NCBI RefSeq assembly: GCF_042676385.1
Contig: NZ_JBHTHA010000002.1
Coordinates: 930,001 to 994,000, forward strand
DNA from: Paenibacillus_E sp042676385
Lineage (GTDB): Bacteria; Bacillota; Bacilli; Paenibacillales; NBRC-103111
Reading direction: 5' to 3'
Length of the DNA: 64,000 bases
Notes under the pieces: model-generated
The model's input: the letters and a program-made list of their open reading frames with translations, nothing else
Told to the model about the DNA's origin: nothing
Databases searched by the model: none
Made by a program: the position numbers and the translations under genes
Shown: piece by piece, positions 17,369 to 26,040 of the stretch
Position numbering within the stretch: position 1 is the stretch's first letter
How the letters are laid out: each line of letters begins with the position of its first letter

Positions 17369-17425
17369 TTATCTTGAATTAATTTATCTTAAATTTAAGA
17401 TATTATAAATTAAGATAATTGTCAA
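17369..17425. promoter_or_regulatory. Cluster of nested palindromes over the DUF896 promoter
   Basis: A perfect 18-bp palindrome TATCTTAAATTTAAGATA (17385-17402) sits inside a wider inverted repeat ATTATCTT/AAGATAAT (17369-17376 with 17412-17419). A minus-strand TTGACA (17425-17420) abuts it, so binding would cover the promoter. Four TATCTT half-sites are visible. Confidence 0.6.
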
Positions 17426-17560
17426 TAGCTTCTTTTCATCACTTTCTCTCCGTATGATAAACCATTTTGTCATGACAGACTCTGCAATTCTTCAATTCAA
17501 AGCATACCTGATCAGGGCACTACCGTCACTTTTCAGCTCCCACAATAAGGAATGAACCAA

Positions 17561-17592
17561 AAAGATAGCCCGCCGGATATCTCCGGCAGGCT
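17561..17592 (-). terminator. Terminator after LPXTG adhesin gene
   Basis: An 11-bp GC-rich stem with one mismatch (17567-17577 with 17582-17592), 4-nt loop, then a U-rich tract on the minus strand. It starts 7 bp past the stop. Confidence 0.85.
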
Positions 17593-17598
17593 TTAATT

Positions 17599-20500
17599 TT
17601 ATTTCTTCTTCCATACTCTTTTTCTCAGCATGACTCCCGCAAGGATCAGCGCAAGACCGGCTATCTCTACATATAAATGGCTGGGTTCACCTGTTTTCGG
17701 AAGTGTTTGTCCTGGTATTCCTTTAGCCGTTAAAGTTCCGAGAGGAATGTCTTGAACAACAATATCAATGATTGTTTCCGTTTCATTGCCATTTTGATCT
17801 TTTAAAACAATAGTGATGTTATCTTTACCAATATAGCCTTGGTCTGGCTTATAGGTCCAGCTTCCATCCGGATCAATGTTTGCCTTACCGTGCTCCGGCG
17901 GTTTGCCTATGGATGGAATGGTTCCCTTTGGAACTTCAATTTTACCGTCAATCTGCGTATCCTTATCCGTTGTTCGTTCATGATTATCCGGTTTAGGCGT
18001 CGGAGTTGCCGACGGACTTGGCGCTGGCGTTGCCGATGGTGTCGGCACTGGTGTTGGTTTCGACTCACCCGACGGACTCGGCGTCGGCGTTACCACCGGA
18101 GTCGGTGTTGGTGTTACCACTGGCGTTACTGGCGGTGTTACTGGCGGCGTTACCGGCCCAGCCACCTTCGTATTCGAAACATTTAAAGTAATACCTGCCG
18201 CCGAATTAACCGTTACCGGGTGTTCGCTTGCATCGAGCGCGTATCCAGACGGAGCCGCTGTTTCTTTTACTACATAGTCTCCTGCCAATAACTTCTTGAA
18301 TACGACTGTACCGGTCGCATCCGTTGTCAGGGTACTGATCAATGAGCGGGTAGAACCTGACTTCCGATATAGATCAAATGTTGCCCCGTTAAGCAGTATT
18401 CCATTATCGGCCGAATCCACTTTCTTAACCGTCAACGAGCCTCTGATACCGCTGCCTGTGCCAGATCCGCTGGAAACTCCGACCACAATACTTTTGGTCG
18501 TATCTTTGGTCACACTAGTCACATTGTTGCCGCTAAAGCTGACTTTATTGGAGACAGTTTCCTTATCGCCTGCAACGATCAATGATTGATACTCCAGAAC
18601 ATACGCCGTTTTAATCTCATGCAGGAAGTTCAATTCAAAGGTCTGTTTGCCGTCATCGTCCGTGATGATTGCAACCGTATAATCCGTACCTTTTGTTAAT
18701 TCTGCACCTTTTGTCACATCGCCGTTGGCTGCAACTGTAGTAGCAAATAAATGGAACGAACCGGGAAGCAGCAATTGGTTTTCAGTTGGCGTATCCACAA
18801 TTTTTGCATCCGATACCGTTGATTGTCCGCGATTGATATTAATCGTCCAGTTGATTTTGTCCCCGTCCTGCACACCGTTCTTGTTGACATACTCGCCCCC
18901 TTTGGGGATGGCCACACTCGCCGTCAGGTTACCGGAAACTGGAGCAGAACCGTCAAGTAGTCTTGCCGTATTATCTACTTTATCTCCAATCAGTTTGCTG
19001 TCCAGACTTGTTTTAAAGACAATGTAATACGGAGAGGAAATGGGTTGAACGAAAGTCACAACCAGTTTATTGCCGCTTTCGACCGTGTACGTATAGTTGG
19101 CGCTATCAACAACCGTCCCTTGAGACGGATCACCGTTCGCAGGAATCGTCATATTATACAAAACCAAAGAATTGGCGACCAATTGTTGACCCGACTCCAG
19201 AACATCCTCAACCTTGGCCCCGGCAAGCATTTTACTATTGTAGTTGACACCAATCGTCCATGTCAGCTGTTTAGAGCTTGCGTTGTAAGAACCATTCTTG
19301 AATCCGTTATTCATTACTTCATTTCTAGGAGTAAACGTTGAGGTTACGGTTTTGGTTTGTGCATTTAAAGAACTGTCGATCCAATCTATCTTCGCATTAT
19401 TAATAAAATTGGTCGTGCTGCCGACAGGACTGATCCAATCGTTATTGAATTCGGTTGAGTAGCTAATGGTAACTGGCCCGGATAACGGCTTGTTGAAATT
19501 TATTTGGAAGCCTTGATCAATCGCAGAATCGTCTACTGTGTAGTCAGTAGGACTCATCGGCGTGGCTCCCTCTTTTACAGTCAATGAAGCCGGAACGAGG
19601 TGAAGTCCCTTATTCGGGAACACATCCGTAATCACAACGTTATTCATCGTTTGGCTGTCACCGTTAACGGTAATATTCCATGCTACCGTCTTGGCATTAT
19701 AATTAATTGCTCCCACATTCTTGACAATGACCACTTGGTTCATCCCTTGAGTGGCCGTATCGCTATTCCCACCGCCGGACGTTACTTTGTTCGTAATCGT
19801 AGCATTGTCGATAACACGTTGAATGGCCTTGGTTTGGTACGTAATTTTGTACGCGGATGAAATCGGATTATTGAATTGCAGCTTGAATCCGCTTTGGTTG
19901 GTTCCGGTTGCTGTACTTACCGTATACTGAGCGCCGGGCAACTCACCGCCCAACGATTCGACTCCAGACGAATTTAGAGTAACCGGATATACATGAATAG
20001 ATCCTGCAACGAGTTCTTCCGAATCGTTAAACAAATCCGTTAAGAAGGCTGCGCCTTGTGCAATGCTCTTTTCATTGTAATTGTACTTAATGGCCCAATC
20101 GATGGTTTGCGTACTGGAACTATAACCCGTAGAGGCTTTATCCAGGGCGGTGCCATGCTGCACAGTAACGGTTGCCGTAGCATTAACGGGAGCTTTATTG
20201 CTGCCCTCAAATGTTGCTGTGTTGATAAATGAAGTTTTATCAAGATCGGTGACAGGCGTTGTATATTGAACCCGGAATGCCGATTGAATCGGGCTGTCCG
20301 TAAAGCTCACTCTCAGTATATTACCCGTTGTGCTAACGCTGTACTTGCTGGCATCAACCAACGCCCCTTGGACGGCCGTTCCGTCCAGATTCATATCCAG
20401 ATTATAAACAGCGACGGTAACCGGAACGTCCAGACCTGCAGGAATCGGGTCGGTGACTACCGCGTTCTGAACGGAATTCAGCGCCTTATTCACATCAACC

Positions 20501-21108
20501 GTCCAATCGATGTTCTTCGCATTAAAGCCTTGGGGCACACCGCTTTTACCTATTGTTGAAGTGACGCTTGGCTTGAAGCTGAGCGTAAAGATTTGTTCCC
20601 CGCCGCTAATAGGAATTTTGATAATTTGAGTCGTACTTCCCGTTATTTTCTGGGTGTCAAATTGTGTCTTGAACGTCAAAATTCCCTTCACATTATCATG
20701 GCTTTCCATATAGTCATTAAAGGTCATTGTGACTTGATGATTATTTTTATTAACGCTAAAAGTTCCTACATCCTCGTCTTCAAACTGAAGAGGGCCGCTG
20801 ATATCATTGAAAAGCAGGAATTGCTGTGGAAGCGTGAAGGTAAATAAATCCCCGTTGTGGTAACCATGGCCGTTCGGCAAGGACCAGGTATAGTCCAATT
20901 GTACCTTGGAACCTTGTTCATAAACGTTTTCCGTTACGACATGGCCCGAACTGTCATATACAGCCATCGTAACGCCGTCGATAATATTGCTTGAAATTGT
21001 GGCTGCTTTTGCCGGCATCAAAAAACCAAACCCATATATGCCCTGCATAAAAATCAAAAGCGCAACCAGCAAAGCGCTTGTCTTTTTCTTTAACATTTCT
21101 TTCGGCAC
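17599..21108 (-). CDS. LPXTG-anchored collagen-adhesin-like surface protein
   Basis: Predicted 1169 aa with a complete wall-anchored layout: N-terminal signal peptide (hydrophobic ~10-33, cleavage near AKA), a collagen-binding Ig-like domain (~40-170), several repeated fimbrial isopeptide-type beta domains (~180-900), a SpaA/Cna-B domain (~910-985), a Pro/Thr/Ser-rich wall-spanning linker, a cadherin-like Ig domain (~1060-1130), then LPKTG, a hydrophobic helix and a basic tail. A sortase should cleave LPKTG and link the protein to peptidoglycan. A class D sortase gene lies 1.2 kb away on the same strand. The start appears to be GTG with AGGAAGG upstream; ATG four codons later is the alternative. 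Confidence 0.9.
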   Translation of the reverse strand: MPKEMLKKKTSALLVALLIFMQGIYGFGFLMPAKAATISSNIIDGVTMAVYDSSGHVVTENVYEQGSKVQLDYTWSLPNGHGYHNGDLFTFTLPQQFLLFNDISGPLQFEDEDVGTFSVNKNNHQVTMTFNDYMESHDNVKGILTFKTQFDTQKITGSTTQIIKIPISGGEQIFTLSFKPSVTSTIGKSGVPQGFNAKNIDWTVDVNKALNSVQNAVVTDPIPAGLDVPVTVAVYNLDMNLDGTAVQGALVDASKYSVSTTGNILRVSFTDSPIQSAFRVQYTTPVTDLDKTSFINTATFEGSNKAPVNATATVTVQHGTALDKASTGYSSSTQTIDWAIKYNYNEKSIAQGAAFLTDLFNDSEELVAGSIHVYPVTLNSSGVESLGGELPGAQYTVSTATGTNQSGFKLQFNNPISSAYKITYQTKAIQRVIDNATITNKVTSGGGNSDTATQGMNQVVIVKNVGAINYNAKTVAWNITVNGDSQTMNNVVITDVFPNKGLHLVPASLTVKEGATPMSPTDYTVDDSAIDQGFQINFNKPLSGPVTISYSTEFNNDWISPVGSTTNFINNAKIDWIDSSLNAQTKTVTSTFTPRNEVMNNGFKNGSYNASSKQLTWTIGVNYNSKMLAGAKVEDVLESGQQLVANSLVLYNMTIPANGDPSQGTVVDSANYTYTVESGNKLVVTFVQPISSPYYIVFKTSLDSKLIGDKVDNTARLLDGSAPVSGNLTASVAIPKGGEYVNKNGVQDGDKINWTININRGQSTVSDAKIVDTPTENQLLLPGSFHLFATTVAANGDVTKGAELTKGTDYTVAIITDDDGKQTFELNFLHEIKTAYVLEYQSLIVAGDKETVSNKVSFSGNNVTSVTKDTTKSIVVGVSSGSGTGSGIRGSLTVKKVDSADNGILLNGATFDLYRKSGSTRSLISTLTTDATGTVVFKKLLAGDYVVKETAAPSGYALDASEHPVTVNSAAGITLNVSNTKVAGPVTPPVTPPVTPVVTPTPTPVVTPTPSPSGESKPTPVPTPSATPAPSPSATPTPKPDNHERTTDKDTQIDGKIEVPKGTIPSIGKPPEHGKANIDPDGSWTYKPDQGYIGKDNITIVLKDQNGNETETIIDIVVQDIPLGTLTAKGIPGQTLPKTGEPSHLYVEIAGLALILAGVMLRKRVWKKK

Positions 21109-21196
21109 CTCTACCTTCCTGTTATTGGTTCAATTCATCATAAAGTCACATTTTGTATTGTAGGACTTTGAACTGAACCAAATCTGAACAGAAAGC

Positions 21197-21224
21197 AAAA
21201 AGAACCCGCATCCGGATTCTTTTT
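21197..21224. terminator. Hairpin with A and T flanks upstream of the adhesin gene
   Basis: An 8-bp A/T-rich outer stem (21197-21204 with 21217-21224) encloses a GC inner stem. It may stop leftward readthrough into the adhesin gene from the sortase side. Confidence 0.5.
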
Positions 21225-21352
21225 GACACAATTCTTATACGTTTGTGTGTTTCCTCAGTGTTTGCCTCACTATGATATACGTCCAAGCAAGCACTAAGTA
21301 CCGAGCATACTTTATCTCGTAGTGAAAAATCACCTGAGGGGAATGAGTAAAC

Positions 21353-21445
21353 ATGAGCGGAGTAGGTTATGGCGGTTCAAGCAGCGCATTTGTCTTGGTT
21401 CTTTTTATTCTTTTGGTTATCATCTTAATGACTTTTTCAATCTAA
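21353..21445 (+). CDS. YjcZ-family sporulation peptide, copy 1
   Basis: A 30-aa peptide (MSGVGYGGSSSAFVLVLFI...). It has a glycine-rich N-terminus and one C-terminal membrane helix, the hallmark of YjcZ-type small sporulation proteins, which are usually 25-50 aa. GAGGGGAATG-type ribosome binding sequence lies upstream. CATACTTTA at 21306-21314 fits the -10 of mother-cell sigma-K promoters (CATAnnnTA), though no clear -35 is seen. It is duplicated in tandem immediately downstream. Confidence 0.8.
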   Translation: MSGVGYGGSSSAFVLVLFILLVIILMTFSI

Positions 21446-21586
21446 GATTCATTAATCCAACAAAAAGAATATCGAGAAAAACAAAAACGGTCCTATCGCG
21501 GGGCAACCGAATGTCCGTGAAGTAAAAATGATCTTCGGGGAAGTAATATACCGTAATGAAAATTCACTTGAGGGGAATGAGTAAAC

Positions 21587-21700
21587 ATGGGAGTAGGTTA
21601 TGGTGGAAGTTGTGCAGGGTACGGTGTTGGTACTAGCGCAGCATTTGTTTTGGTTCTTTTTATTCTTTTGGTTATCATCTTAACGACTTTTTCAATTTAA
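21587..21700 (+). CDS. YjcZ-family sporulation peptide, copy 2
   Basis: A 37-aa peptide with the same membrane helix as copy 1 but a longer glycine-rich head that includes one cysteine (GGSCAGYGVG). The flanking DNA is nearly identical to that of copy 1. TATACCGTA at 21547-21555 has one mismatch to the sigma-K -10 consensus. It ends at a clear terminator. Probably a spore coat or membrane peptide; the function of the family is not known. Confidence 0.82.
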   Translation: MGVGYGGSCAGYGVGTSAAFVLVLFILLVIILTTFSI

Positions 21701-21739
21701 GATTCATTAATCCAACAAAAAAATATCGTGAAAAACAAT

Positions 21740-21784
21740 AACGGTCTTATCGCGAAATATATGCGAATACAGACCGTTTTTTTT
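21740..21784 (+). terminator. Terminator after yjcZ copy 2
   Basis: An 8-bp stem (21740-21747 with 21771-21778) with an inner TCGC/GCGA stem is followed by T8. Confidence 0.8.
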
Positions 21785-21897
21785 CGTTGTTGGGGGGGTG
21801 AATGAGTGCTGAGTGTGCTAAAGGATGTCCAAGCAATTGTATTAAAAATCCGTATAATAGTAGAAAATCATACAGATTTCATTAGGAGGTAATTGTT

Positions 21898-22047
21898 TTG
21901 GGTATGTATACTTCCAGTGGTGGATTTTCGGCTACTGATCTTGTCCTGTGCGTCTTGATGGCTGTTGTTTCGATGTATTATGGAGGACATGCTTTAGCCT
22001 GTAACAACCTTGTTCTATGCGCCTTGCTGGGTATCATTACAATGTAA
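21898..22047 (+). CDS. Small membrane peptide with internal repeat (hypothetical)
   Basis: A 49-aa ORF starting TTG, or 47 aa from the ATG at 21904, behind a perfect AGGAGG. The product has two hydrophobic halves that repeat one another: DLVLCVLMAVVSMYYGG and NLVLCALLGIITM. CATACAGA at 21869-21876 resembles a sigma-E -10 element. It sits between sporulation peptides and a class D sortase. No family is recognised. Confidence 0.55.
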   Translation: MGMYTSSGGFSATDLVLCVLMAVVSMYYGGHALACNNLVLCALLGIITM

Positions 22048-22356
22048 AAGAAAAAGTCCTTGGGGTTCTTTCCCACGGATATATCAAGAGAATCTGGATT
22101 TACTTATAGACTAAGCGGGGCGAAAATAAGTTGTGGATCTTCAATTTGTGCATCCTACTTTGGTCGGATAGAGCGGATGGAAACAGATACATAACCCGTC
22201 ACTATCATATAAATACAGAAGTTATTCCTGCCTTGATATCTTGTATAAACACACATGAGGATGCGGGTTCTCGCTAGATTTGCCTTTTTCGGTGGATAGC
22301 ACCGGAAATATTATTTTTTACGGCTATAGTAGCATATGCATACCTAATTGACTAGT
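22048..22356. other. Intergenic region with no recognised gene
   Basis: About 310 bp between the small peptide gene (+) and the sortase gene (-). No ORF with a ribosome binding site and no clear terminator were seen. It contains a 13-bp sequence (22259-22271) that is the reverse complement of part of the hairpin at 21201-21213. Confidence 0.5.
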
Positions 22357-23022
22357 TTATCCTTTGTGTTCTAGCAATTTCCCTTTGACAACGATCCGAT
22401 GCGTCGGATTTTCCATAGGATGACAGGTAATCAAGGTTATCTCCCGATCCTTGCCGTTGCCTTCCAGAACCCAGACATCCTCAGGGAGGACATACTGCTT
22501 GTCCTGTACTTGATACCAATATTGCAAACTCCCCGTATCTACTTCGATCCAATCACCGACTTCGACTTCGTCCAGCCTGTTGAAATTTTTTCCATATGTC
22601 AGGTTTCTGTGTCCGGCGATGGCGTAGTTGCCGACAGCACCCGCTTTACCTGTATGGGCAATACTGGCGACGGATAGCTTCAAGTTCTTCGCCGTCGCAT
22701 CCGTTAGTATTGGGAGCTTCAGATTTATTTTATCGATGGAAAGGATTCCCTCGATGGGTTCCCCAGTGATCGCCAGTGCCGTTGGAGGTGGGGATGGCTC
22801 AACGCTTAGCGGCTTGTTTTCCTTCGTAAGAAAGGGAGTATCCATATTCACCGACTCCCCACTCGGTTCAGAAGCTACCGCATCGATATGCCCGAGAGTA
22901 TTCTGCCATTGCTTCAATATTTGCTGCTGCCGGTAGCTCTCATAGCGATCATTGATCGTCGGGTATAGAAAAATCGTTATCCCAAGTAAAATCAACAACA
23001 TCGGGAGTATTTTTCTCATCAT
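22357..23022 (-). CDS. Class D sortase
   Basis: About 221 aa from the ATG at 23022 (AAGGCAGG upstream); an ATG 18 codons further upstream is possible but has no ribosome binding site. An N-terminal membrane anchor (MMRKILPMLLILLGITIFLYP) is followed by a linker and the sortase barrel with catalytic His (YAIAGHRN), Cys (TLITC) and Arg (NPTHRIVV). Class D sortases attach LPXTG-type proteins to the wall, in several bacilli during sporulation. The likely substrate is the LPKTG adhesin encoded downstream on the same strand. A SARP response regulator gene is divergent from it. Confidence 0.92.
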   Translation of the reverse strand: MMRKILPMLLILLGITIFLYPTINDRYESYRQQQILKQWQNTLGHIDAVASEPSGESVNMDTPFLTKENKPLSVEPSPPPTALAITGEPIEGILSIDKINLKLPILTDATAKNLKLSVASIAHTGKAGAVGNYAIAGHRNLTYGKNFNRLDEVEVGDWIEVDTGSLQYWYQVQDKQYVLPEDVWVLEGNGKDREITLITCHPMENPTHRIVVKGKLLEHKG

Positions 23023-23240
23023 TAGGGGTTCCTGCCTTAAAAGTGTGAAATGTCTCATTAACCGTCGAGTATACATATTTACTCAGTTAACCATACCCTA
23101 CTGAACAAAAAATGAAATTTTCAACAATATGAAATTTCCACTCGATATTACCGATATATAGTCCATAAGACCTATTTGTTTGTATGAAATCCCAATAACG
23201 AATCAAGCAATGTTTGTTAGGGAAAAGGAGGTTATGAGAG

Positions 23241-24359
23241 ATGAAAGCGATCATCATTGATGATGAATCCCTTGCCATTAAATTCTTGAGAAAACAACTG
23301 TTGGAAGTCGGCGGAGTCGATATTATCGGCACATATACTAACCCTGAGATTGCCGTGGAGGGTGTACTGGAGTTGAAGCCGAATGTCATCTTTATAGATA
23401 TCAATATGCCTGAGATATCAGGCATTGAAGTTGCAGAAAGGCTCCATAGCCGCTTGCCGCAGCTGGACATCGTGTTCGTCACCGCATATGACGACTACGC
23501 TGTTAAAGCTTTTGAAATGAACGCCATAGATTACTTGTTGAAGCCGTCACATGTTGAGCGCATCCGGGTGACAATAGAACGATTAAAGCAATACCAGGAT
23601 TGCAAAAAAAACATAACAACTGAAGCTCCAGCCCCGCTACTAAGATGCTTTCAATCACTGCAATTCGACGCGGGACAGCCCGAATTTATGACCTGGCGAA
23701 CAGCCAAAGCCCAAGAGCTATTCGCCTATTTGGTTCATCGGAAAAATCGACCTGTAAGGAAAGATACGCTGCTGGAGCTTCTGTGGCCGGATTCCGATTA
23801 CAAGAAAGGCTTAACCCAGCTCTATACAGCCATCTATCAGATACGCAAAACGTTGCATGCGATGGGAAGCACCATAGAGATTCAAAACGTTGACAAAGGC
23901 TATACCCTCGATCTCAAAAATACCCGGCTCGACGTAGAGGAATGGGAAAACGGCTTGCAGGAGCTGTCGGCTCTAGAGCCCGATACGTTATCCCGATATA
24001 AACGACTGCTCGAGCTGTATCGCGGCGATTATTTCGCGGAATATGACTACATCTGGGCGGAAAGCGAGAGAGAGCGGCTGAGGGCGCTTTGGTTCCAGCA
24101 AGCTGTTCGTTTAGCAGACTTCTTGGCGGCTTCCGACATGTATGCCGAGGCTCTCTCCCTCTACTACCGGATCCAGCAAGCCTTCCCTTACGCTGAAGAA
24201 AGCTACTGGGCATTGATGAAGCTGTTTCAAGCTCAGGGTGACTATGCATCGGTTCAAAGGCAGCACGACAGTCTATGCCTCGTCCTCAGCGAAGAATTCG
24301 GGACCCAACCCAATCCGATCATCGAGGAATGGTACCTTCAAAATATGATTCACTCTTAA
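23241..24359 (+). CDS. Response regulator with SARP-like DNA-binding and BTAD domains
   Basis: Predicted 372 aa. Receiver domain (1-~120) with Asp53 as phosphoacceptor (FIDINMPEISG) and the LLKPSH lysine; OmpR/SARP-type winged helix (~135-225); bacterial transcriptional activation domain BTAD with TPR-like helices (~235-370). AGGAGG precedes the ATG. No sensor kinase is adjacent, so the partner must be elsewhere. It is divergent from the sortase gene and is a natural candidate to control the sortase/adhesin pair. Confidence 0.9.
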   Translation: MKAIIIDDESLAIKFLRKQLLEVGGVDIIGTYTNPEIAVEGVLELKPNVIFIDINMPEISGIEVAERLHSRLPQLDIVFVTAYDDYAVKAFEMNAIDYLLKPSHVERIRVTIERLKQYQDCKKNITTEAPAPLLRCFQSLQFDAGQPEFMTWRTAKAQELFAYLVHRKNRPVRKDTLLELLWPDSDYKKGLTQLYTAIYQIRKTLHAMGSTIEIQNVDKGYTLDLKNTRLDVEEWENGLQELSALEPDTLSRYKRLLELYRGDYFAEYDYIWAESERERLRALWFQQAVRLADFLAASDMYAEALSLYYRIQQAFPYAEESYWALMKLFQAQGDYASVQRQHDSLCLVLSEEFGTQPNPIIEEWYLQNMIHS

Positions 24360-24437
24360 CAAGCACAATTTCAATTTATGTTCAGATCGTTCTGCTACAA
24401 TTAGTTGATTGACCTATAAGAATTGGAGCAATGAGCG

Positions 24438-24800
24438 ATGTCAAAAATAATGATTGTTGATGATGTATCCTATATGCGTCTACTGCTTAAAACAATGCTC
24501 GAAGCCAATGGATATGAAGTCGTTGCCGAGGCCGCGTCCGGGGATGAAGCCATTGAGAAATACGCCATTTATCGACCTGATCTTGTAACCATGGATATAA
24601 CGATGCCAGGCATGCATGGGATTGATGCCACGAAGGTCATTATCCGTAAAGATCCTTCCGCAAAAATCATCATGTGCTCGGCGATTGCTCAAAAGGAATT
24701 TGTACTGAAAGCGATACGAGCAGGAGCTAAGGGCTTTATCGCGAAACCTTTTCAAACGCACAAAATTCTGGATACCATTGAAAGCGTACTTGCAAAGTAG
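24438..24800 (+). CDS. CheY-like single-domain response regulator
   Basis: A 120-aa stand-alone receiver with the acidic pair (VDD, 7-9), phosphoacceptor Asp53 (TMDITMPGMHG), the conserved Ser/Thr region (CSAIAQ) and the lysine in IAKPF. CheY-type proteins carry phosphoryl signals to the flagellar switch, but no chemotaxis or flagellar gene is in this window. It follows the SARP regulator by 78 bp and may share readthrough transcription from it. A long structured 3' region lies downstream. Confidence 0.9.
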   Translation: MSKIMIVDDVSYMRLLLKTMLEANGYEVVAEAASGDEAIEKYAIYRPDLVTMDITMPGMHGIDATKVIIRKDPSAKIIMCSAIAQKEFVLKAIRAGAKGFIAKPFQTHKILDTIESVLAK

Positions 24801-24859
24801 TGACTTTTTATTAACATAGCCAAATGGTGTGTCGGCGGCGGATAGGCTGATTTTTGAGT

Positions 24860-25035
24860 TTATGAGATAAACTTCTATCGAGGTCTTTCGAAGATGAGCG
24901 ACCGCGTTCAGAGGTAGGTTTATTCGCCAATAAGAATGCTGTTCCACGCGCTTTAGCGCTGTAAAGAACTTAAACATTCTTATGTGGTAAACAATAAACC
25001 GGCACCACAAATATCTTCGAGGTCCCGGTCTTTTT
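24860..25035 (+). ncRNA. Candidate structured RNA or long structured 3' UTR ending in a terminator
   Basis: No ORF with a ribosome binding site is present on the plus strand. Several complementary segments are seen: ATAAAC/GTTTAT (24867-24872 with 24918-24923), a perfect 9-bp pair (24930-24938 with 24975-24983), TCGAAGAT/ATCTTCGA (24888-24895 with 25013-25020) and a final hairpin (24998-25006 with 25021-25029) followed by a T-rich tract. No known RNA family is recognised. It may be the 3' end of the CheY transcript or an independent RNA. Confidence 0.35.
24998..25035 (+). terminator. Terminator after cheY-like gene/structured region
   Basis: A 9-bp stem with one mismatch (24998-25006 with 25021-25029) is followed by CTTTTTC on the plus strand. 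Confidence 0.65.
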
Positions 25036-25052
25036 CAATTATTCAACTTCAT

Positions 25053-25888
25053 TTAGCAAACGTGGCATTTTACCTTCATTTTACTAGCGTAATCAAAGGA
25101 GTATTGGTAAGCATTGGCCATCTCACCCCACACCAGAACGCCCAGTTTGTCGGCCCAATATAAATATCTCGGATCTTCGACTTTCTGATGCTTCCGCAGG
25201 CCATTAAAGCCCATGGCCTTGGTCAGCTCAATATCTTGGACATGGGATTCATCCGAAGGAGCGGTCAAAATCTAGCACGAGCTTCATAAAATAGGGGCGA
25301 TTATTCAAACAAAGCTTTCCGTTCTCGACACTGATTTTACGCATGCCAAAGTGACTTTTGACCTTATCCGCTTGTGTGCCGTTCTGCAGCATGGTGAATT
25401 CGATATCATACAAATTGGGATGCTCTGGCGACCACCAACGACCCAAACCATGATCATTAAAATCATGCAGCGTAATCGTACGGACTTCTTCTTGTCTTCG
25501 AACAACAAACTTGTCATCCGCAACGACTTGCCCCTGGAATCGGATGATCACCTGCATGCTGATCTCACCCGAAGCCTGGGGATGAGGCCGTATAATCTAC
25601 GGCCCCAAAGTGGAGGATCACACGCTTCCCTTCGAAATCAGCAGGCAGCTCAAACCATTTGCGATACCAGACGCTATCATGAAAGCCGGTATCGCCAATA
25701 CCGCTCAGCTCGCTTTGAAAACAGAAGGGCACCTGAATTGTGCGGGTGAAAGCGTGCGATTCGTGCCAGCGCTCCTGATCACCGACACGCTCGTCATCAA
25801 ATTCAAACTCCCACGCCCCGTTTAAATTTAGCCAATGGTTTCGCTCGAATTGCGGTCTTGGGTAGTCTGTTCTGAATGGTAGGCTCAT
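25053..25888 (-). pseudogene. Broken GH2 beta-galactosidase/glucuronidase-type gene
   Basis: Three fragments of one glycoside hydrolase family 2 protein lie in different frames. Residues like the GH2 sugar-binding domain (LNLNGAWEFEFDDERVGD, WYRKWFELP) come first, then part of the beta-sandwich domain (GLGRWWSPEHPNLYDIEF), then MGFNGLRKHQKVEDPRYLYW from the start of the TIM barrel. At least two frameshifts and internal deletions separate them, and the barrel half with the catalytic glutamates is missing. It cannot encode an active enzyme. Confidence 0.88.
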
Positions 25889-25908
25889 CCACTTTCACCT
25901 CCTAATTT

Positions 25909-26040
25909 CTATACCACTGTTGTGTTCTTCACGACCTCTTCATCTTCCGGTGGTTTCTCGTTAACGACGTTCAGTTTGTGTTGCGCAACTCCATATCCAA
26001 GCAGAAAAAGTATAATAAGGCCAAATAACCACTTCTTCAT
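25909..26040 (-). CDS. Small membrane-anchored peptide (hypothetical)
   Basis: A 43-aa ORF: a short basic start and one hydrophobic helix (MKKWLFGLIILFLLGYGV) followed by a charged tail rich in Glu. AGGAGG lies 9 nt upstream. It ends 20 bp before the broken GH2 gene, so it could once have been co-transcribed. No family is recognised. Confidence 0.45.
   Translation of the reverse strand: MKKWLFGLIILFLLGYGVAQHKLNVVNEKPPEDEEVVKNTTVV

Larger units (their letters stand above)
21319..21754 (+). repeat. Tandem duplication carrying two yjcZ-like genes
   Basis: Two direct copies (about 21319-21500 and 21553-21754) share the ribosome binding region, most of the coding sequence and the 3' flank. The second copy has an in-frame insertion of glycine-rich codons and keeps a complete terminator; the terminator of the first copy is degraded. 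Confidence 0.85.

Noticed and set aside
17839..18186. Arg/Trp-rich 115-codon ORF antisense to the Pro/Thr linker
   Set aside because: Its odd composition is the mirror of the PTP-repeat codons of the adhesin, so it is an artefact of the repeat.
21201..22271. 13-bp inverted repeat (21201-21213 and 22259-22271) flanking the small sporulation genes
   Set aside because: Considered as ends of a mobile element, but there is no transposase, no target duplication, and one arm is part of a terminator hairpin; a chance or terminator-derived match is more likely.
24438..24800. Assignment of the CheY-like gene to chemotaxis
   Set aside because: No che, fli or mcp genes are present; stand-alone receivers also serve other roles, so only the family is named.
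24480..25010. 176-codon minus-strand ORF overlapping the cheY-like gene
   Set aside because: More than half of it is antisense to an intact receiver domain and the translation has no recognisable fold or start site.
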